NCBI RefSeq assembly: GCF_900086725.1
Contig: NZ_LT574838.1
Location: forward strand, 1,561,617 to 1,625,616
Direction: 5' to 3'
DNA from: Bariatricus massiliensis
GTDB taxonomy: Bacteria; Bacillota; Clostridia; Lachnospirales; Lachnospiraceae
DNA length: 64,000 bases
The stretch's first letter is position 1. The number at the start of each line of letters is the position of its first letter. The notes under the pieces are model-generated. The model did not search any database and was not told where the DNA came from. It saw only the letters and a program-made list of their open reading frames with translations. The position numbers and the translations under genes are program-made. This document shows positions 50,778 through 59,539 of this stretch, piece after piece.

Positions 50778-52151
50778 TCAGATTTTTTTCTTCATTTCTT
50801 TTAATACACTGACACTTATCGGTATGGCTATCGTAAAAGTACATATATCTGATATTGTTTGACACATCTGCACCCCTAAAAGGCCAAATACCTTTGGCAG
50901 GAAAAATATCAGCGGAAGAAAGAAAAGTCCCTGTCTCGCAGCAGCAATAATCGAGGCCTTCAACGATTTACCGATTGTCTGTAGCATCATATTGGACATG
51001 ACTATCCACGCATTTAACGGAAACACCGCACACTGCAGCTGCAGCGCCAGTTTTCCTATACGCACCACGTCCACATCATTGCGGAATAAGTGAACCAGCG
51101 GCCTCGCAAAGATAAAACCGGCAAGCGAAATCACAAGAAGGGCTCCGAACGACACTTTCACACAAAAGAAAAAGGCTTCCCTGACACGCTCATATTTTTT
51201 CGCCCCATAATTGGTTCCGCACACAGGCTGAAACCCCTGCCCGAACCCGACCATAGCCGAATTAGCGAACATGGTGATTCTGGAGACGATTCCCATAGCC
51301 GCAATGGCCGCGTCCGCATACAGGCCGCCATACACACCGGCCGCCGTATTCAGGCAGACCGTGGCCACGCTCCCCAGACCCTGTCGGCACAGAGAAGGAA
51401 CCCCTCCTTTAAAAATGTTAAAAAAATAATATCTGGAGAACGTAAAATTCTTCCATGAAATCCGAAAATTTCCACCCTTCATACTTAATCTGAGAAGAAT
51501 AAAAAAGCTGACGACCTGACTGATTACTGTGGCAAGCGCAGCGCCAGCCACCCCCATATGACATACAAATATCAGTAGCGGGTCAAGGATAATATTCAAT
51601 ACCGCCCCTACGGTGATGCCTATCATGGCCAAAGACGCGCTCCCTTGAAACCGAAGCTGGTTATTGATGACAAGTGAGGACATCATAAACGGCGCCCCCA
51701 GAAGAATAATCCGCAGATAACTCATGGTGTAAGGCAGAATCGTGCCGGTAGAACCCAGCAGAATTGAAAGTGGCCTTAAAAAGAGTAGTCCCAGCGCCCC
51801 GAATAGTATACCGGTGGCAAACGCCGAAAAGAAACCGGTGGCCGCCATTTTTCTGGCGTCCTCAAATTCCTGCGCCCCCAACTTTCTGGATATATAATTG
51901 CCGGAGCCGTGGCCAAAGAAAAATCCAATGGCCTGAATCATTGCCATCACCGAAAATACGACTCCCACCGCAGCAGTGGACTGTGTATTAATTCTGCCGA
52001 CGAACATGGTATCCGCCATATTATAAAAAGATGTAACAAGCATACTGATTATCGTCGGAACCGCCATTTGGCTTACAAGTCCCAGCACTGGCGCAGTAGT
52101 CATATATTCCGCCTTCTGCTCCGCCGTCATCTGCGAGATTCTCATACCCAC
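50778..52151 (-). CDS. MATE family efflux transporter
   Basis: A 457-residue protein with 12 helices. The N-terminal YMTTAPVLGLVSQMAVPTII, with FYNMADTMFVGRINTQSTAA, places it in the MepA-like clostridial MATE group, distinct from the copy at 45163. It is 45 nt downstream of the ABC ATPase gene with no clear terminator, so it may be the last gene of that operon. The substrate is unknown. Confidence 0.92.
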   Translation of the reverse strand: MGMRISQMTAEQKAEYMTTAPVLGLVSQMAVPTIISMLVTSFYNMADTMFVGRINTQSTAAVGVVFSVMAMIQAIGFFFGHGSGNYISRKLGAQEFEDARKMAATGFFSAFATGILFGALGLLFLRPLSILLGSTGTILPYTMSYLRIILLGAPFMMSSLVINNQLRFQGSASLAMIGITVGAVLNIILDPLLIFVCHMGVAGAALATVISQVVSFFILLRLSMKGGNFRISWKNFTFSRYYFFNIFKGGVPSLCRQGLGSVATVCLNTAAGVYGGLYADAAIAAMGIVSRITMFANSAMVGFGQGFQPVCGTNYGAKKYERVREAFFFCVKVSFGALLVISLAGFIFARPLVHLFRNDVDVVRIGKLALQLQCAVFPLNAWIVMSNMMLQTIGKSLKASIIAAARQGLFFLPLIFFLPKVFGLLGVQMCQTISDICTFTIAIPISVSVLKEMKKKI

Positions 52152-52196
52152 AACCTTCTTTCTAAAATATCATTTCTCCCTCTTCCTATACTTACC

Positions 52197-52775
52197 TTAT
52201 GGCATCTCAAGCAAAGCCGCTGCCCCAAATAAGCGGGGTTCTTCTTTGTCATGGGTCACTACAATCAAAGTCTTTCCTTCCGTATATTCTTTGATTACCC
52301 GAAGTACAGCCGCCTTGGTTTCCTCGTCCAGCCCCTTCAGCGGTTCATCCATAACGATGCACTCGGCGTCTGCCAGAAGGGCTCTCACGACAGCCACCCT
52401 GCGCCTCATCCCTCCGCTCAGTTCTCTCACCGGCTTATGGAAAGCCTCCGACAAACGCACGGCCTCCATGGTATCCCGAATCTGCGCCTCGCCGATTCTC
52501 CCTTTACCTACTAAACGTATGTTGGCTTCAGCGCTTAAATTCTCGCACAGTCTGTCCTCTTGAAAGACCGCGCTCAGCCTTCCATAAGGCACACCTGATA
52601 CTTTCCCTGCATCCGCTTTCTCAATTCCCAGAATAATATGAAGAAGCGTCGTTTTGCCACAGCCCGACTCCCCCAAGATACAAGTAGTCTTTTTCTCCGG
52701 GAAACGAAACGAAAAATCCCTCAGCACCTGAAGATTATTATATGATTTTGACAAATGCTCTACAATTATATCCAT
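52197..52775 (-). CDS. Compact ABC transporter ATPase, SsuB/TauB-like
   Basis: 192 residues, about 50 shorter than usual SsuB/TauB proteins. Walker [13 protein letters not shown], signature RELSGGMRRRVAVVRAL, Walker B CIVMDEPLKGLD and the switch His in VVTHDKEE are all present; the C-terminal extension beyond the H-loop is missing. It starts 2 nt after the permease gene. It powers uptake of the ligand captured by the lipoprotein at 53556. Confidence 0.9.
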   Translation of the reverse strand: MDIIVEHLSKSYNNLQVLRDFSFRFPEKKTTCILGESGCGKTTLLHIILGIEKADAGKVSGVPYGRLSAVFQEDRLCENLSAEANIRLVGKGRIGEAQIRDTMEAVRLSEAFHKPVRELSGGMRRRVAVVRALLADAECIVMDEPLKGLDEETKAAVLRVIKEYTEGKTLIVVTHDKEEPRLFGAAALLEMP

Positions 52776-52777
52776 TA

Positions 52778-53581
52778 TTACATCCTCTCAATCCTTTCTT
52801 CCAGCCTCCCAAGAAGCCAAAGAAAACATTTCTCGAATAAAAAGCTGATAGCAATAATGACAATCGTCCACGCAAACAAATCCGGCGTATTCAAATATAC
52901 TTTTGCGTGATACAGCTTCTCCCCGATAGAACCCGACGGCACGCCGATTACCTCTGCCGCCACACCGGCTTTCCAGCAGAGCCCTAGTCCCAATGTACAG
53001 GCCGTCACCAGATAAGGCAGCACTTGCGACAGATAGATAGTAAAAGCCCGTTTCCGCAGAGGCACTGAAAATACATCCGCCATCTCCAAAAGCTTTCTAT
53101 CAGTCTGGCCGATTCCTGTAAGTAAATTCGTATATACCACAGGCAGCACCATGAGAAATGAAATAAATACCGACAGATTCTTTGAGGGAATCCATATCAG
53201 GCAGAGAATAATGAAAGAAGCGACAGGTGTGGATTTAATCACAGCCATAAGAGGGGTCAGCAAGGCCGCCGCCACCCAGAAACGGTGGGCCAGTATGGCC
53301 AGCACAATTCCCAGCGCCAGAGCAAGCACAAATCCAGCTCCTATCCTGCCGCAGCTAAATGCGGCGGAGCGCCAGAAATCACCGGTACAGACAAGTTCCC
53401 CCAGCTTTTTTACCACAGAAACAGGAGACGCCAAAAGAATCTCCTGTTCCAGTTTCATACTGGCAGCCTGCCATACCAGAAGCCAAAACAAGATTGCCGG
53501 CGCCTTTGCCAGCCAGGCAGGAATATTTACTTTTGATTTGTGATTGTAGTTTGAATTACCGTTCGTAGTAGAAGGCATCAT
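52778..53581 (-). CDS. ABC transporter permease, SsuC/TauC-like
   Basis: About 267 residues from the ATG at 53581 (GGAGGG upstream); the start lies inside the end of the binding-protein gene (26-nt overlap). It has about six helices. The coupling region (LLEMADVFSVPLRKRAFTIYL, then VLPYLVTACTLGLGLCWKAG) is the EAA-like loop of the nitrate/sulfonate/taurine family. The organic substrate is not predictable from sequence. Confidence 0.88.
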   Translation of the reverse strand: MMPSTTNGNSNYNHKSKVNIPAWLAKAPAILFWLLVWQAASMKLEQEILLASPVSVVKKLGELVCTGDFWRSAAFSCGRIGAGFVLALALGIVLAILAHRFWVAAALLTPLMAVIKSTPVASFIILCLIWIPSKNLSVFISFLMVLPVVYTNLLTGIGQTDRKLLEMADVFSVPLRKRAFTIYLSQVLPYLVTACTLGLGLCWKAGVAAEVIGVPSGSIGEKLYHAKVYLNTPDLFAWTIVIIAISFLFEKCFLWLLGRLEERIERM

Positions 53582-54539
53582 CCGGCATAGTCCCTCCGAT
53601 AGTTTCCGGGTTTTGTGCATTGAGTGTCTCCAGATATCCGGACAACATTGTCTTCATCTCGGCGCCCTCGATAAATACAATACTACATTCCGGGATAGCC
53701 TTGGCAGCGATCTCACTCGCCACGATATCATGGGCGCCGATAATCTCTGCCGCCGCATCTGCCTTATTGTTCACAAAATCCACAGACTTTTTATAAGCAT
53801 CCATAAAGTGAGCGACCTCATCCTTATGTGCTTCCAGAAATTCATTTCTGACGACTACCGCCCCAGTCACAAGTTTGCTGCCGTCATCCTTTCCAGTTTC
53901 CCACAATTCGTTTAGATCCAGCGCCACTCTGAGCTGTTCATTTTTGGCCAGAGCGGTAGTGACAAATGGCTGCGGCAGAAGCCCCACCGCTGTATTGTCC
54001 GCCGCCAAAGCAGATACCACCTCAGCATGTTCAGACTTGTACTCTATCGTGACATCAGACACCGGGTCGATTCCATTGGCCTCCAGAACAGAATTTAACG
54101 CGTATTCAGGAGTGGCTCCTTTCCCACTGGCATAGATTGTCTTGCCCTTCAAGTCCTCTACGGACTGGATGCCGTCACCATTTTCCACCAGATAAAGTAC
54201 ACCCAGTGTATTGACGGCAAGAACACTGATTTGTTTCTGTGTCTTATTATAAAGCACAGATGCCAGATTAGCCGGAACTGCGGCAATATCCACCTGCCCC
54301 TGCACAATCATAGGCACAATCTCGTCGGGAGACGCCACAATAGAAACATTATAGTTTTCATCGTCAAGTATTTGTGCCATTCCCATAGCCGTAGGCCCCT
54401 TTAACGCCCCCAGCTTTATGACTACCTGTGGTTCAGAGGACTTATCCTCTTCCTTCTTCTCTTCAGCCCCACATCCCACAAGCACACTGATACTCATAAC
54501 AAAAGTCAGCAAAACAGTAACTATTTTTTTCTTTCTCAT
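53556..54539 (-). CDS. ABC transporter substrate-binding lipoprotein, SsuA/NMT1-like
   Basis: About 327 residues from the ATG at 54539. The signal peptide ends in lipobox LVGC (Cys about residue 23), followed by a Glu/Lys-rich linker and an NMT1/SsuA-type binding domain (VVIKLGALKGPTAMGMAQIL, then VDIAAVPANLASVLYNKT). Members bind sulfonates, taurine, nitrate or thiamin-precursor pyrimidines. No THI-box or sulfur-regulon site is seen upstream, so the ligand is open. First gene of the ABC operon. Confidence 0.9.
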   Translation of the reverse strand: MRKKKIVTVLLTFVMSISVLVGCGAEEKKEEDKSSEPQVVIKLGALKGPTAMGMAQILDDENYNVSIVASPDEIVPMIVQGQVDIAAVPANLASVLYNKTQKQISVLAVNTLGVLYLVENGDGIQSVEDLKGKTIYASGKGATPEYALNSVLEANGIDPVSDVTIEYKSEHAEVVSALAADNTAVGLLPQPFVTTALAKNEQLRVALDLNELWETGKDDGSKLVTGAVVVRNEFLEAHKDEVAHFMDAYKKSVDFVNNKADAAAEIIGAHDIVASEIAAKAIPECSIVFIEGAEMKTMLSGYLETLNAQNPETIGGTMPDDAFYYER

Positions 54540-54578
54540 AATCTTCCTTTCCTCCCTATCTCCTATCATATCACAGAT

Positions 54579-54717
54579 TATACCACAAACGCAGAAAAGG
54601 AAGCGGCGCTTTGCGCCATTTACTTTTCAAGTGGTGGCTTGCCGGTATAATATGCCGCTTAGGCGGCATAAAGGCAATGCAATTGCCTTAATTGCACTTA
54701 TGTGCAATTATTATACC
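54579..54717. repeat. Cloverleaf-like hairpin array (class 2), locus 2
   Basis: GGTATAAT (54644-54651) and ATTATACC (54710-54717) enclose three contiguous hairpins: TATGCCGC/GCGGCATA (54651-54670), AAGGCAAT/ATTGCCTT (54671-54689) and TAATTGCAC/GTGCAATTA (54689-54710). Upstream a second multi-branch unit starts with another TTATACC (54579-54585) and contains ACCAC/GTGGT, GAAAAG/CTTTTC and GGCGC/GCGCC pairings. It fills the gap between the binding-protein gene and the recQ stop; the sequence is unrelated to locus 1 but the plan is the same. Confidence 0.75.
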
Positions 54718-54729
54718 ACATTGGCCCGT

Positions 54730-56571
54730 CTAGGAACATATGCAGTCTAGAAAACGCCTGCCGTATTTCTCGTATTTGAATTCTCCCACACCGGACACTT
54801 TGAGCATTTCCTCCCTTGAAGCCGGTCTCAGGATACACATATGGGTCAATGTCTTATCCGAAAATACCATATACGGAGGTACCTTTTCCTCTCTTGCAAT
54901 CTCGCTCCTAAGAGCGCGCAGCCGCTCAAACAGGTTCTCATCCTCCTCGGTAAATTCTGTGCCTGCCTCCATACTCTTCCCCCGTCTTTTTCCTTTCTTT
55001 TCCTTTGCCGGGCGCTCCTGCTCTTTCGCCATCTTCATAGTCACCGTAACGTCTTCCCCAAAAAGCTCCTCAGACTTTGACGTCAGCTTGACAATAGCAT
55101 AGGTATCATTGGTCACCTCCAGATATTCTTGGAGAAGAAGGTAGTTCAGCACCTGCCTAAGCTTATATGCAGGAACTTTCGGAAGGCTCCCGTAATATGG
55201 ATTCTCATCCATATGATAATTCCGGATTTTAGCCGTGTTCGCCCCATGCAGGGTATCTATAATGACCGCCGCGCCATAACGCTGCCGGCTGGACTGCACA
55301 CATTTCACGATAGCCCGGGCGGCCTCCGTAACATCCACTGTCTCGAATTGGCTGAGACAATTACTGCAGTTGCCACAATAATTAGGCCCATACTCTCCGA
55401 AATAGCGCAGAATATAATCCCGGAGACACTCATTTGTAAAACAGTAGTATGTCATCTTCTTAAGACGCTCCCTGTCACGCTGGGCCACAATTTCGCGGCT
55501 GAGTTCATCCAGCTCCTCGTTATCCTGATTATTGTCAATAAAAAACTGATTGGTGATAACGTCCTGACCGCTGTAGAGCAGAAGGCATTCTGCCGCCTCC
55601 CCGTCACGTCCGGCCCTCCCGGCCTCCTGATAATAGGATTCCATATTTTTCGGCATGCCATAATGTATGACAAAGCGGACATCCGACTTATCGATTCCCA
55701 TTCCAAAGGCATTCGTCGCCACCATTATCCTCGCCCTGTCGTAGATAAAATCCTCCTGATTATTCCTTCTCTCTGTGTCAGAAAGCCCTGCGTGATATCT
55801 TGTCACGGAGAACCCGTCACGTATGAGATTCATACTGACCTCCTCCACTACCTTTCGAGTCAGGCAATAGATAATGCCGCTGTCCTCCGGATGACGCTCA
55901 AGAAAATTCTTTGCGGAAGCATATCGGTCCTTAGGAGACTGCACTGCAAAGTATAAATTAGGACGGTCAAATCCAGTAGTCATAACATTTGGATTCTGCA
56001 GCATCAGTATATCCATAATGTCATCCCTTACAGTCTCCGTCGCCGTGGCGGTAAACGCGCTCACAACGGGGCGCTTGGGAAGACGCCGGATAAAATCTAC
56101 TATCTTTAGGTAACTGGGGCGGAAGTCCTGCCCCCACTGAGAGACGCAGTGGGCTTCATCCACCGCTATCATAGAAATCTTCACCCTCTCATCGAGCGCG
56201 AAGTTCAGAAATTCCTCTGTGACCAGACGCTCCGGCGCGACATAGATAATAGGGTATCTGCCTGCCCGCGCATATTCCAGAACTTTATGGTACTGCCCCG
56301 GAGTCAATGAACTGTTCAGATAAGCCGCCAGAATTCCCGCCTGATTCAAATTCCCTACCTGATCCTTCATCAAAGATATCAGCGGCGATATGACCAGTGT
56401 AATTCCATCCATCATCAACGCCGGAATCTGATATACCATGGATTTCCCCGCCCCCGTGGGCATGATTCCCAGCACATCTCTTCCTTTCAATATGCTCTCT
56501 ATCAAATCGTTCTGGCCGTCCCGGAACGTGTCATAACCAAAATACTGTTTCAAAATATCATATTGTGTCAT
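54730..56571 (-). CDS. recQ: ATP-dependent DNA helicase RecQ
   Basis: A 613-residue SF2 helicase. Motif 0/I is LGIMPTGAGKSMVYQIPA, motif II AVDEAHCVSQWG, motif III SAFTATATE, and motif V/VI FGMGIDKSDVRFV and QEAGRAGRDGE. A zinc-binding Cys set (CLRDYILRYFG, then CGNCSNC) follows, then the RQC winged helix (about residues 410-490), a Lys-rich linker and a C-terminal HRDC domain (about 535-610). It unwinds recombination and repair intermediates 3' to 5'. AAGGAG precedes the ATG. Confidence 0.96.
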   Translation of the reverse strand: MTQYDILKQYFGYDTFRDGQNDLIESILKGRDVLGIMPTGAGKSMVYQIPALMMDGITLVISPLISLMKDQVGNLNQAGILAAYLNSSLTPGQYHKVLEYARAGRYPIIYVAPERLVTEEFLNFALDERVKISMIAVDEAHCVSQWGQDFRPSYLKIVDFIRRLPKRPVVSAFTATATETVRDDIMDILMLQNPNVMTTGFDRPNLYFAVQSPKDRYASAKNFLERHPEDSGIIYCLTRKVVEEVSMNLIRDGFSVTRYHAGLSDTERRNNQEDFIYDRARIMVATNAFGMGIDKSDVRFVIHYGMPKNMESYYQEAGRAGRDGEAAECLLLYSGQDVITNQFFIDNNQDNEELDELSREIVAQRDRERLKKMTYYCFTNECLRDYILRYFGEYGPNYCGNCSNCLSQFETVDVTEAARAIVKCVQSSRQRYGAAVIIDTLHGANTAKIRNYHMDENPYYGSLPKVPAYKLRQVLNYLLLQEYLEVTNDTYAIVKLTSKSEELFGEDVTVTMKMAKEQERPAKEKKGKRRGKSMEAGTEFTEEDENLFERLRALRSEIAREEKVPPYMVFSDKTLTHMCILRPASREEMLKVSGVGEFKYEKYGRRFLDCICS

Positions 56572-56617
56572 AAAGTCTCCTTCTTTGAATAAAGTGATCG
56601 CGCTACCGAGACGAAAA

Positions 56618-56645
56618 GACCGGCATACATTTTTGCATGCCGGTC
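56618..56645 (-). terminator. Terminator of the C39-like peptidase gene
   Basis: GACCGGCAT (56618-56626) pairs with ATGCCGGTC (56637-56645). On the minus strand it is followed by TTTTCG. Confidence 0.75.
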
Positions 56646-56676
56646 CACTAAGTCCAACCGTCTGTTTCTTTCTGAA

Positions 56677-57597
56677 CTACGGAGTTGAAAATGCCCACAT
56701 TGCTTTCATCTGCTCCATAATCTTTGACAATTCCCACCGCTTGCGGGTATTCACTTGGCTGTTGGGGTCATTCACAACGATAGACCCGTCCGAAGTCATC
56801 CCTGCCAATACGATAAAATGTCCTTGGTCTGTAAAATCCCCCGGCCCCATACTGCAGATGACGGGATGTCCCGCCGCAAGCTCTGCTCTGACAGCCGCCT
56901 CGCTCCATGCAGGTTCATACGAACGCAGGCCAAGCTTTGACGCGCCTTCGGACATCAGCGCCCAAGATGTTCCCACTTCCTCTGTGTAGTACCCTTCCGC
57001 CGCACTGAAATCTGCAATCCGCTTCGGTGTCATGGAAGTATCTCCGGTGAGTGCCGTCACTACCATAGACAGTGACGTTGGGCCGCATCCATCGATGGCA
57101 ACCAATCCATTTCCATAAGTGGCATACCCCCAAGCCTGATCCCACTGGTAATAGATTGGTATGTCCTTCTGGATATAGTACGTAAGCAGATCCACCGGCT
57201 CCAAGGCCGTCTTATTGACAGCTTCCGTCCCTTTCTCCATGTACACCGGATAGTCGATCACCCATTGAAGGGCTTCCTCATGGCCAATAAAATATTCTAT
57301 CAAAAAATCCGGATACTTCTCCCTGTTCAATATAATCTCCGATACCTCCGGATGCTTTTTATATAACGCTCCCAGCTGCCTGCCATAAATATCACTTGCA
57401 AGCACCTTGCCTATCTTACTCTCTATATTCGACTTACTGGCTGCCGCCGTGTTAATCTCTGCGCTGCTTTCTACCTGCTTCTGATTCCCCTTTGCGGTAT
57501 TCCCCCTGCCTGCCGCCAGCAGTGCCAGACAGACACCCCCCGCAGTGATACCGCATATCAATCTCCGCCTCAGCTCTTTCCTTCTATTCCGTGACAT
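56677..57597 (-). CDS. Secreted C39-like cysteine peptidase
   Basis: A 306-residue protein. The N-terminal export segment (about residues 10-28) is preceded by Arg-rich RNRRKELRRRL. A Ser/Asn linker and a helical region (about 60-140) lead to a peptidase_C39_2 domain (about 145-300). Catalytic Cys is in AIDGCGPTSLSMVV, His in DQGHFIVLAG and Asp in VVNDPNSQVN. There is no ABC transporter next to it, so it is not a bacteriocin processor. Such proteins are secreted or envelope-attached and mostly uncharacterised. Single gene with terminator. Confidence 0.88.
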   Translation of the reverse strand: MSRNRRKELRRRLICGITAGGVCLALLAAGRGNTAKGNQKQVESSAEINTAAASKSNIESKIGKVLASDIYGRQLGALYKKHPEVSEIILNREKYPDFLIEYFIGHEEALQWVIDYPVYMEKGTEAVNKTALEPVDLLTYYIQKDIPIYYQWDQAWGYATYGNGLVAIDGCGPTSLSMVVTALTGDTSMTPKRIADFSAAEGYYTEEVGTSWALMSEGASKLGLRSYEPAWSEAAVRAELAAGHPVICSMGPGDFTDQGHFIVLAGMTSDGSIVVNDPNSQVNTRKRWELSKIMEQMKAMWAFSTP

Positions 57598-57743
57598 AGT
57601 GCATCCTTATCCCTTCTGAATCAAGCTCTGAGTCAATGTTTTATGTGTTATTTACTTTACCACATTTTTGGTCAGAATACACTATGTTTCAACCGGTTTA
57701 TGAAAAATTTAAGATATCAGGTCGAATCCTGTCACGGCTGTTT

Positions 57744-58775
57744 CTACTTTAAATTCACGGTAAATGGCGCTCCTGTCTCCTTATAATCATCGTTCTCCCG
57801 TCCGCTTTCCTTAGCAAATTCTGCCGCGTAAGGTGTCAGGGTCAACGTCTTGGCCTCATTGTCAATGACATTCTTTCCTTCATCCATAGGATAATTAGGG
57901 TCTGCAATCACATAGCCTTCATTTCCATGGCTTTGTCTCAGTTCAAACACGATAGGCCTTCCCATATCATCAGTTCCAGTTAATTTGAGATGATAGGTCA
58001 ATTTGTCGCCGGATAAACGGAAGAATAGTTTATCTCCCATGGCATTTCTTGAAAGTTCCGTGAAAGTAACTTCATTGCCGTCCGGAAGACTGATCGTCTG
58101 ATCCACGGGAATGTGCACCGTGTCCGCGGCCAGCTTTGCGCCGTCAGCCGTAAATTGGAATGCCCAAGTGCGGGAATGTAAGCCCTGCATATCCTGCATC
58201 ACTATTTCCATATCCATTTTTTCATTCTCACGAATCATATCCTTCTCCAGACTATAAGTCATAATGCTGAGGAATGTCTGGTCATCCTCCTGACTTACCC
58301 CTCCGCCTCCGGCATAGCTGGCGACTCTCCCGTTGATGTAAACGGTACTGTCTATGGAAGGCCAAGCCTCCGCGCCCACCTTCTCACCCGCATCAATCGT
58401 AGTGGAAACAGTGAGCTCATTACCGTCGAGCACCACCGAATTAAGCTGGACAGTCACGCCATCCTTCGTGATGGCCTCGCCGATACATTCCTCATAATTC
58501 TGAACCTCCGCCCCGAACCAGCTTCCAATATAATAGGAAGCCAATTTAACACCGGCGTTTACCTGTGAACCAAAAGGCCCAGCGGCCAGCAGTCCTACGC
58601 CCAGCACCGCACAGGCGGCAACAGCCCAACGCCTGCCCCGTTTTTTGGCGTGAAGTTTATCCATGACTTTCTTTTTTGTCCTCTTTGTCTCAATATCCGA
58701 ACAAGAAGCACCTGTAAACTCTGTGATATCCGTCTCAATTTCATTCATCATTCTATAAATATTGTCATTACTCAT
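57744..58775 (-). CDS. DUF4179 protein, probable anti-sigma factor
   Basis: A 343-residue protein. The cytosolic N-terminus (about residues 1-47) is followed by one membrane helix (about 49-66) and an extracytoplasmic part containing DUF4179 (about 70-165) and an Ig-like DUF5643-type region (about 215-340). It overlaps the upstream sigma-factor gene by 4 nt (ATGA). This one-helix plan next to an ECF-like sigma gene is that of membrane anti-sigma factors that hold the sigma factor until an envelope signal arrives; the signal is unknown. Confidence 0.85.
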   Translation of the reverse strand: MSNDNIYRMMNEIETDITEFTGASCSDIETKRTKKKVMDKLHAKKRGRRWAVAACAVLGVGLLAAGPFGSQVNAGVKLASYYIGSWFGAEVQNYEECIGEAITKDGVTVQLNSVVLDGNELTVSTTIDAGEKVGAEAWPSIDSTVYINGRVASYAGGGGVSQEDDQTFLSIMTYSLEKDMIRENEKMDMEIVMQDMQGLHSRTWAFQFTADGAKLAADTVHIPVDQTISLPDGNEVTFTELSRNAMGDKLFFRLSGDKLTYHLKLTGTDDMGRPIVFELRQSHGNEGYVIADPNYPMDEGKNVIDNEAKTLTLTPYAAEFAKESGRENDDYKETGAPFTVNLK

Positions 58776-59329
58776 TGTCCGCTCCCTTCCCGCACCGGAA
58801 ATAATTTTCTAATTTTTTTCTTTCCGCGCGATACCCGATTATAAATTACATCCTTTGTCATGCCAGTTTCTGCACTCACTTCCTCGAAACTTTTATCCTC
58901 CACATACAGCTTTGTGAAGAGCTCCCTATCCTTTGGCCTAAGACAGGAAAGCATCTGTTCTACCTCCCTTGAGACCTCTTTTGCCATAATCCGGTCGTAG
59001 GAATCATCCGGAGCGGCAATTGTTACGTCCTCAATGGACTCCGTCTGAAGCTCCCGCAAATATTTCCGCAGATAATCTACAGACTTGAATCGGGCGATAC
59101 CCGCAATCCAGTTCTGGAATGAGTTTTTATATTCATCATAGTATTCGATATTCTTCCACACTCCTAGGAATACATCACTGATACATTCCTCGTGGTATTG
59201 CGGCAGCGCATACAGCTTTTTTCTCACAATCGCTGTCACAAGACCATTATATTCCTCAATCACCCAGACAAGCGCTTTCTCATCGTGGAGTCTGAGCTGC
59301 CGGAGATAATTGTCCTTATTAATTTTCAT
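58772..59329 (-). CDS. ECF-like RNA polymerase sigma factor
   Basis: A 185-residue sigma-70 family protein with region 2 (about residues 20-90; YHEECISDVFLGVWKNIEYY, then WIAGIARFKSVDYLRK) and region 4 (about 125-180; KDRELFTKLYVEDKSFEEVS, then TKDVIYNRVSRGKKK). It lacks regions 1 and 3, as ECF sigmas do. It is co-transcribed with its membrane-bound DUF4179 partner. GGAGACG lies upstream of the ATG; the leader contains interlocked inverted repeats (59364-59399). Confidence 0.92.
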   Translation of the reverse strand: MKINKDNYLRQLRLHDEKALVWVIEEYNGLVTAIVRKKLYALPQYHEECISDVFLGVWKNIEYYDEYKNSFQNWIAGIARFKSVDYLRKYLRELQTESIEDVTIAAPDDSYDRIMAKEVSREVEQMLSCLRPKDRELFTKLYVEDKSFEEVSAETGMTKDVIYNRVSRGKKKIRKLFPVREGSGQ

Positions 59330-59363
59330 ATTGTCGTCTCCTTTAAGCCTGCCGGCAGTTATT

Positions 59364-59399
59364 CAAAGTGGATACCCGAACCCACTTTGTTTTTCGGGT
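59364..59399 (-). promoter_or_regulatory. Interlocked inverted repeats (pseudoknot or switch) in sigma-factor leader
   Basis: CAAAGTGG (59364-59371) pairs with CCACTTTG (59382-59389). ACCCGAA (59374-59380) pairs with TTCGGGT (59393-59399). The pairs interleave, so the RNA can form an H-type pseudoknot or two competing hairpins, 35 nt before the start codon at 59329. Confidence 0.6.
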
Positions 59400-59472
59400 T
59401 TTCTGCAGTAATGACGCGTCTACACTTATTACTTCGTATCATAACATAGATTTCTATCATTATTTTAAAAAA

Positions 59473-59513
59473 AGACAGACATTCGGCTCACTTTCACACT
59501 CGAATGTCTGTCT
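59473..59513 (-). terminator. Terminator of the VTC/DUF4956/beta-helix operon
   Basis: AGACAGACATTCG (59473-59485) pairs with CGAATGTCTGTCT (59501-59513). On the minus strand it is followed by T7, a strong intrinsic terminator. Confidence 0.95.
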
Positions 59514-59539
59514 AATATCTAATTTTCCTATAACGCTAA

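Noticed and set aside
56677..57597. Bacteriocin-processing C39 transporter
   Set aside because: Only a peptidase domain with an export segment; no ABC domains, precursor peptide or immunity gene next to it.
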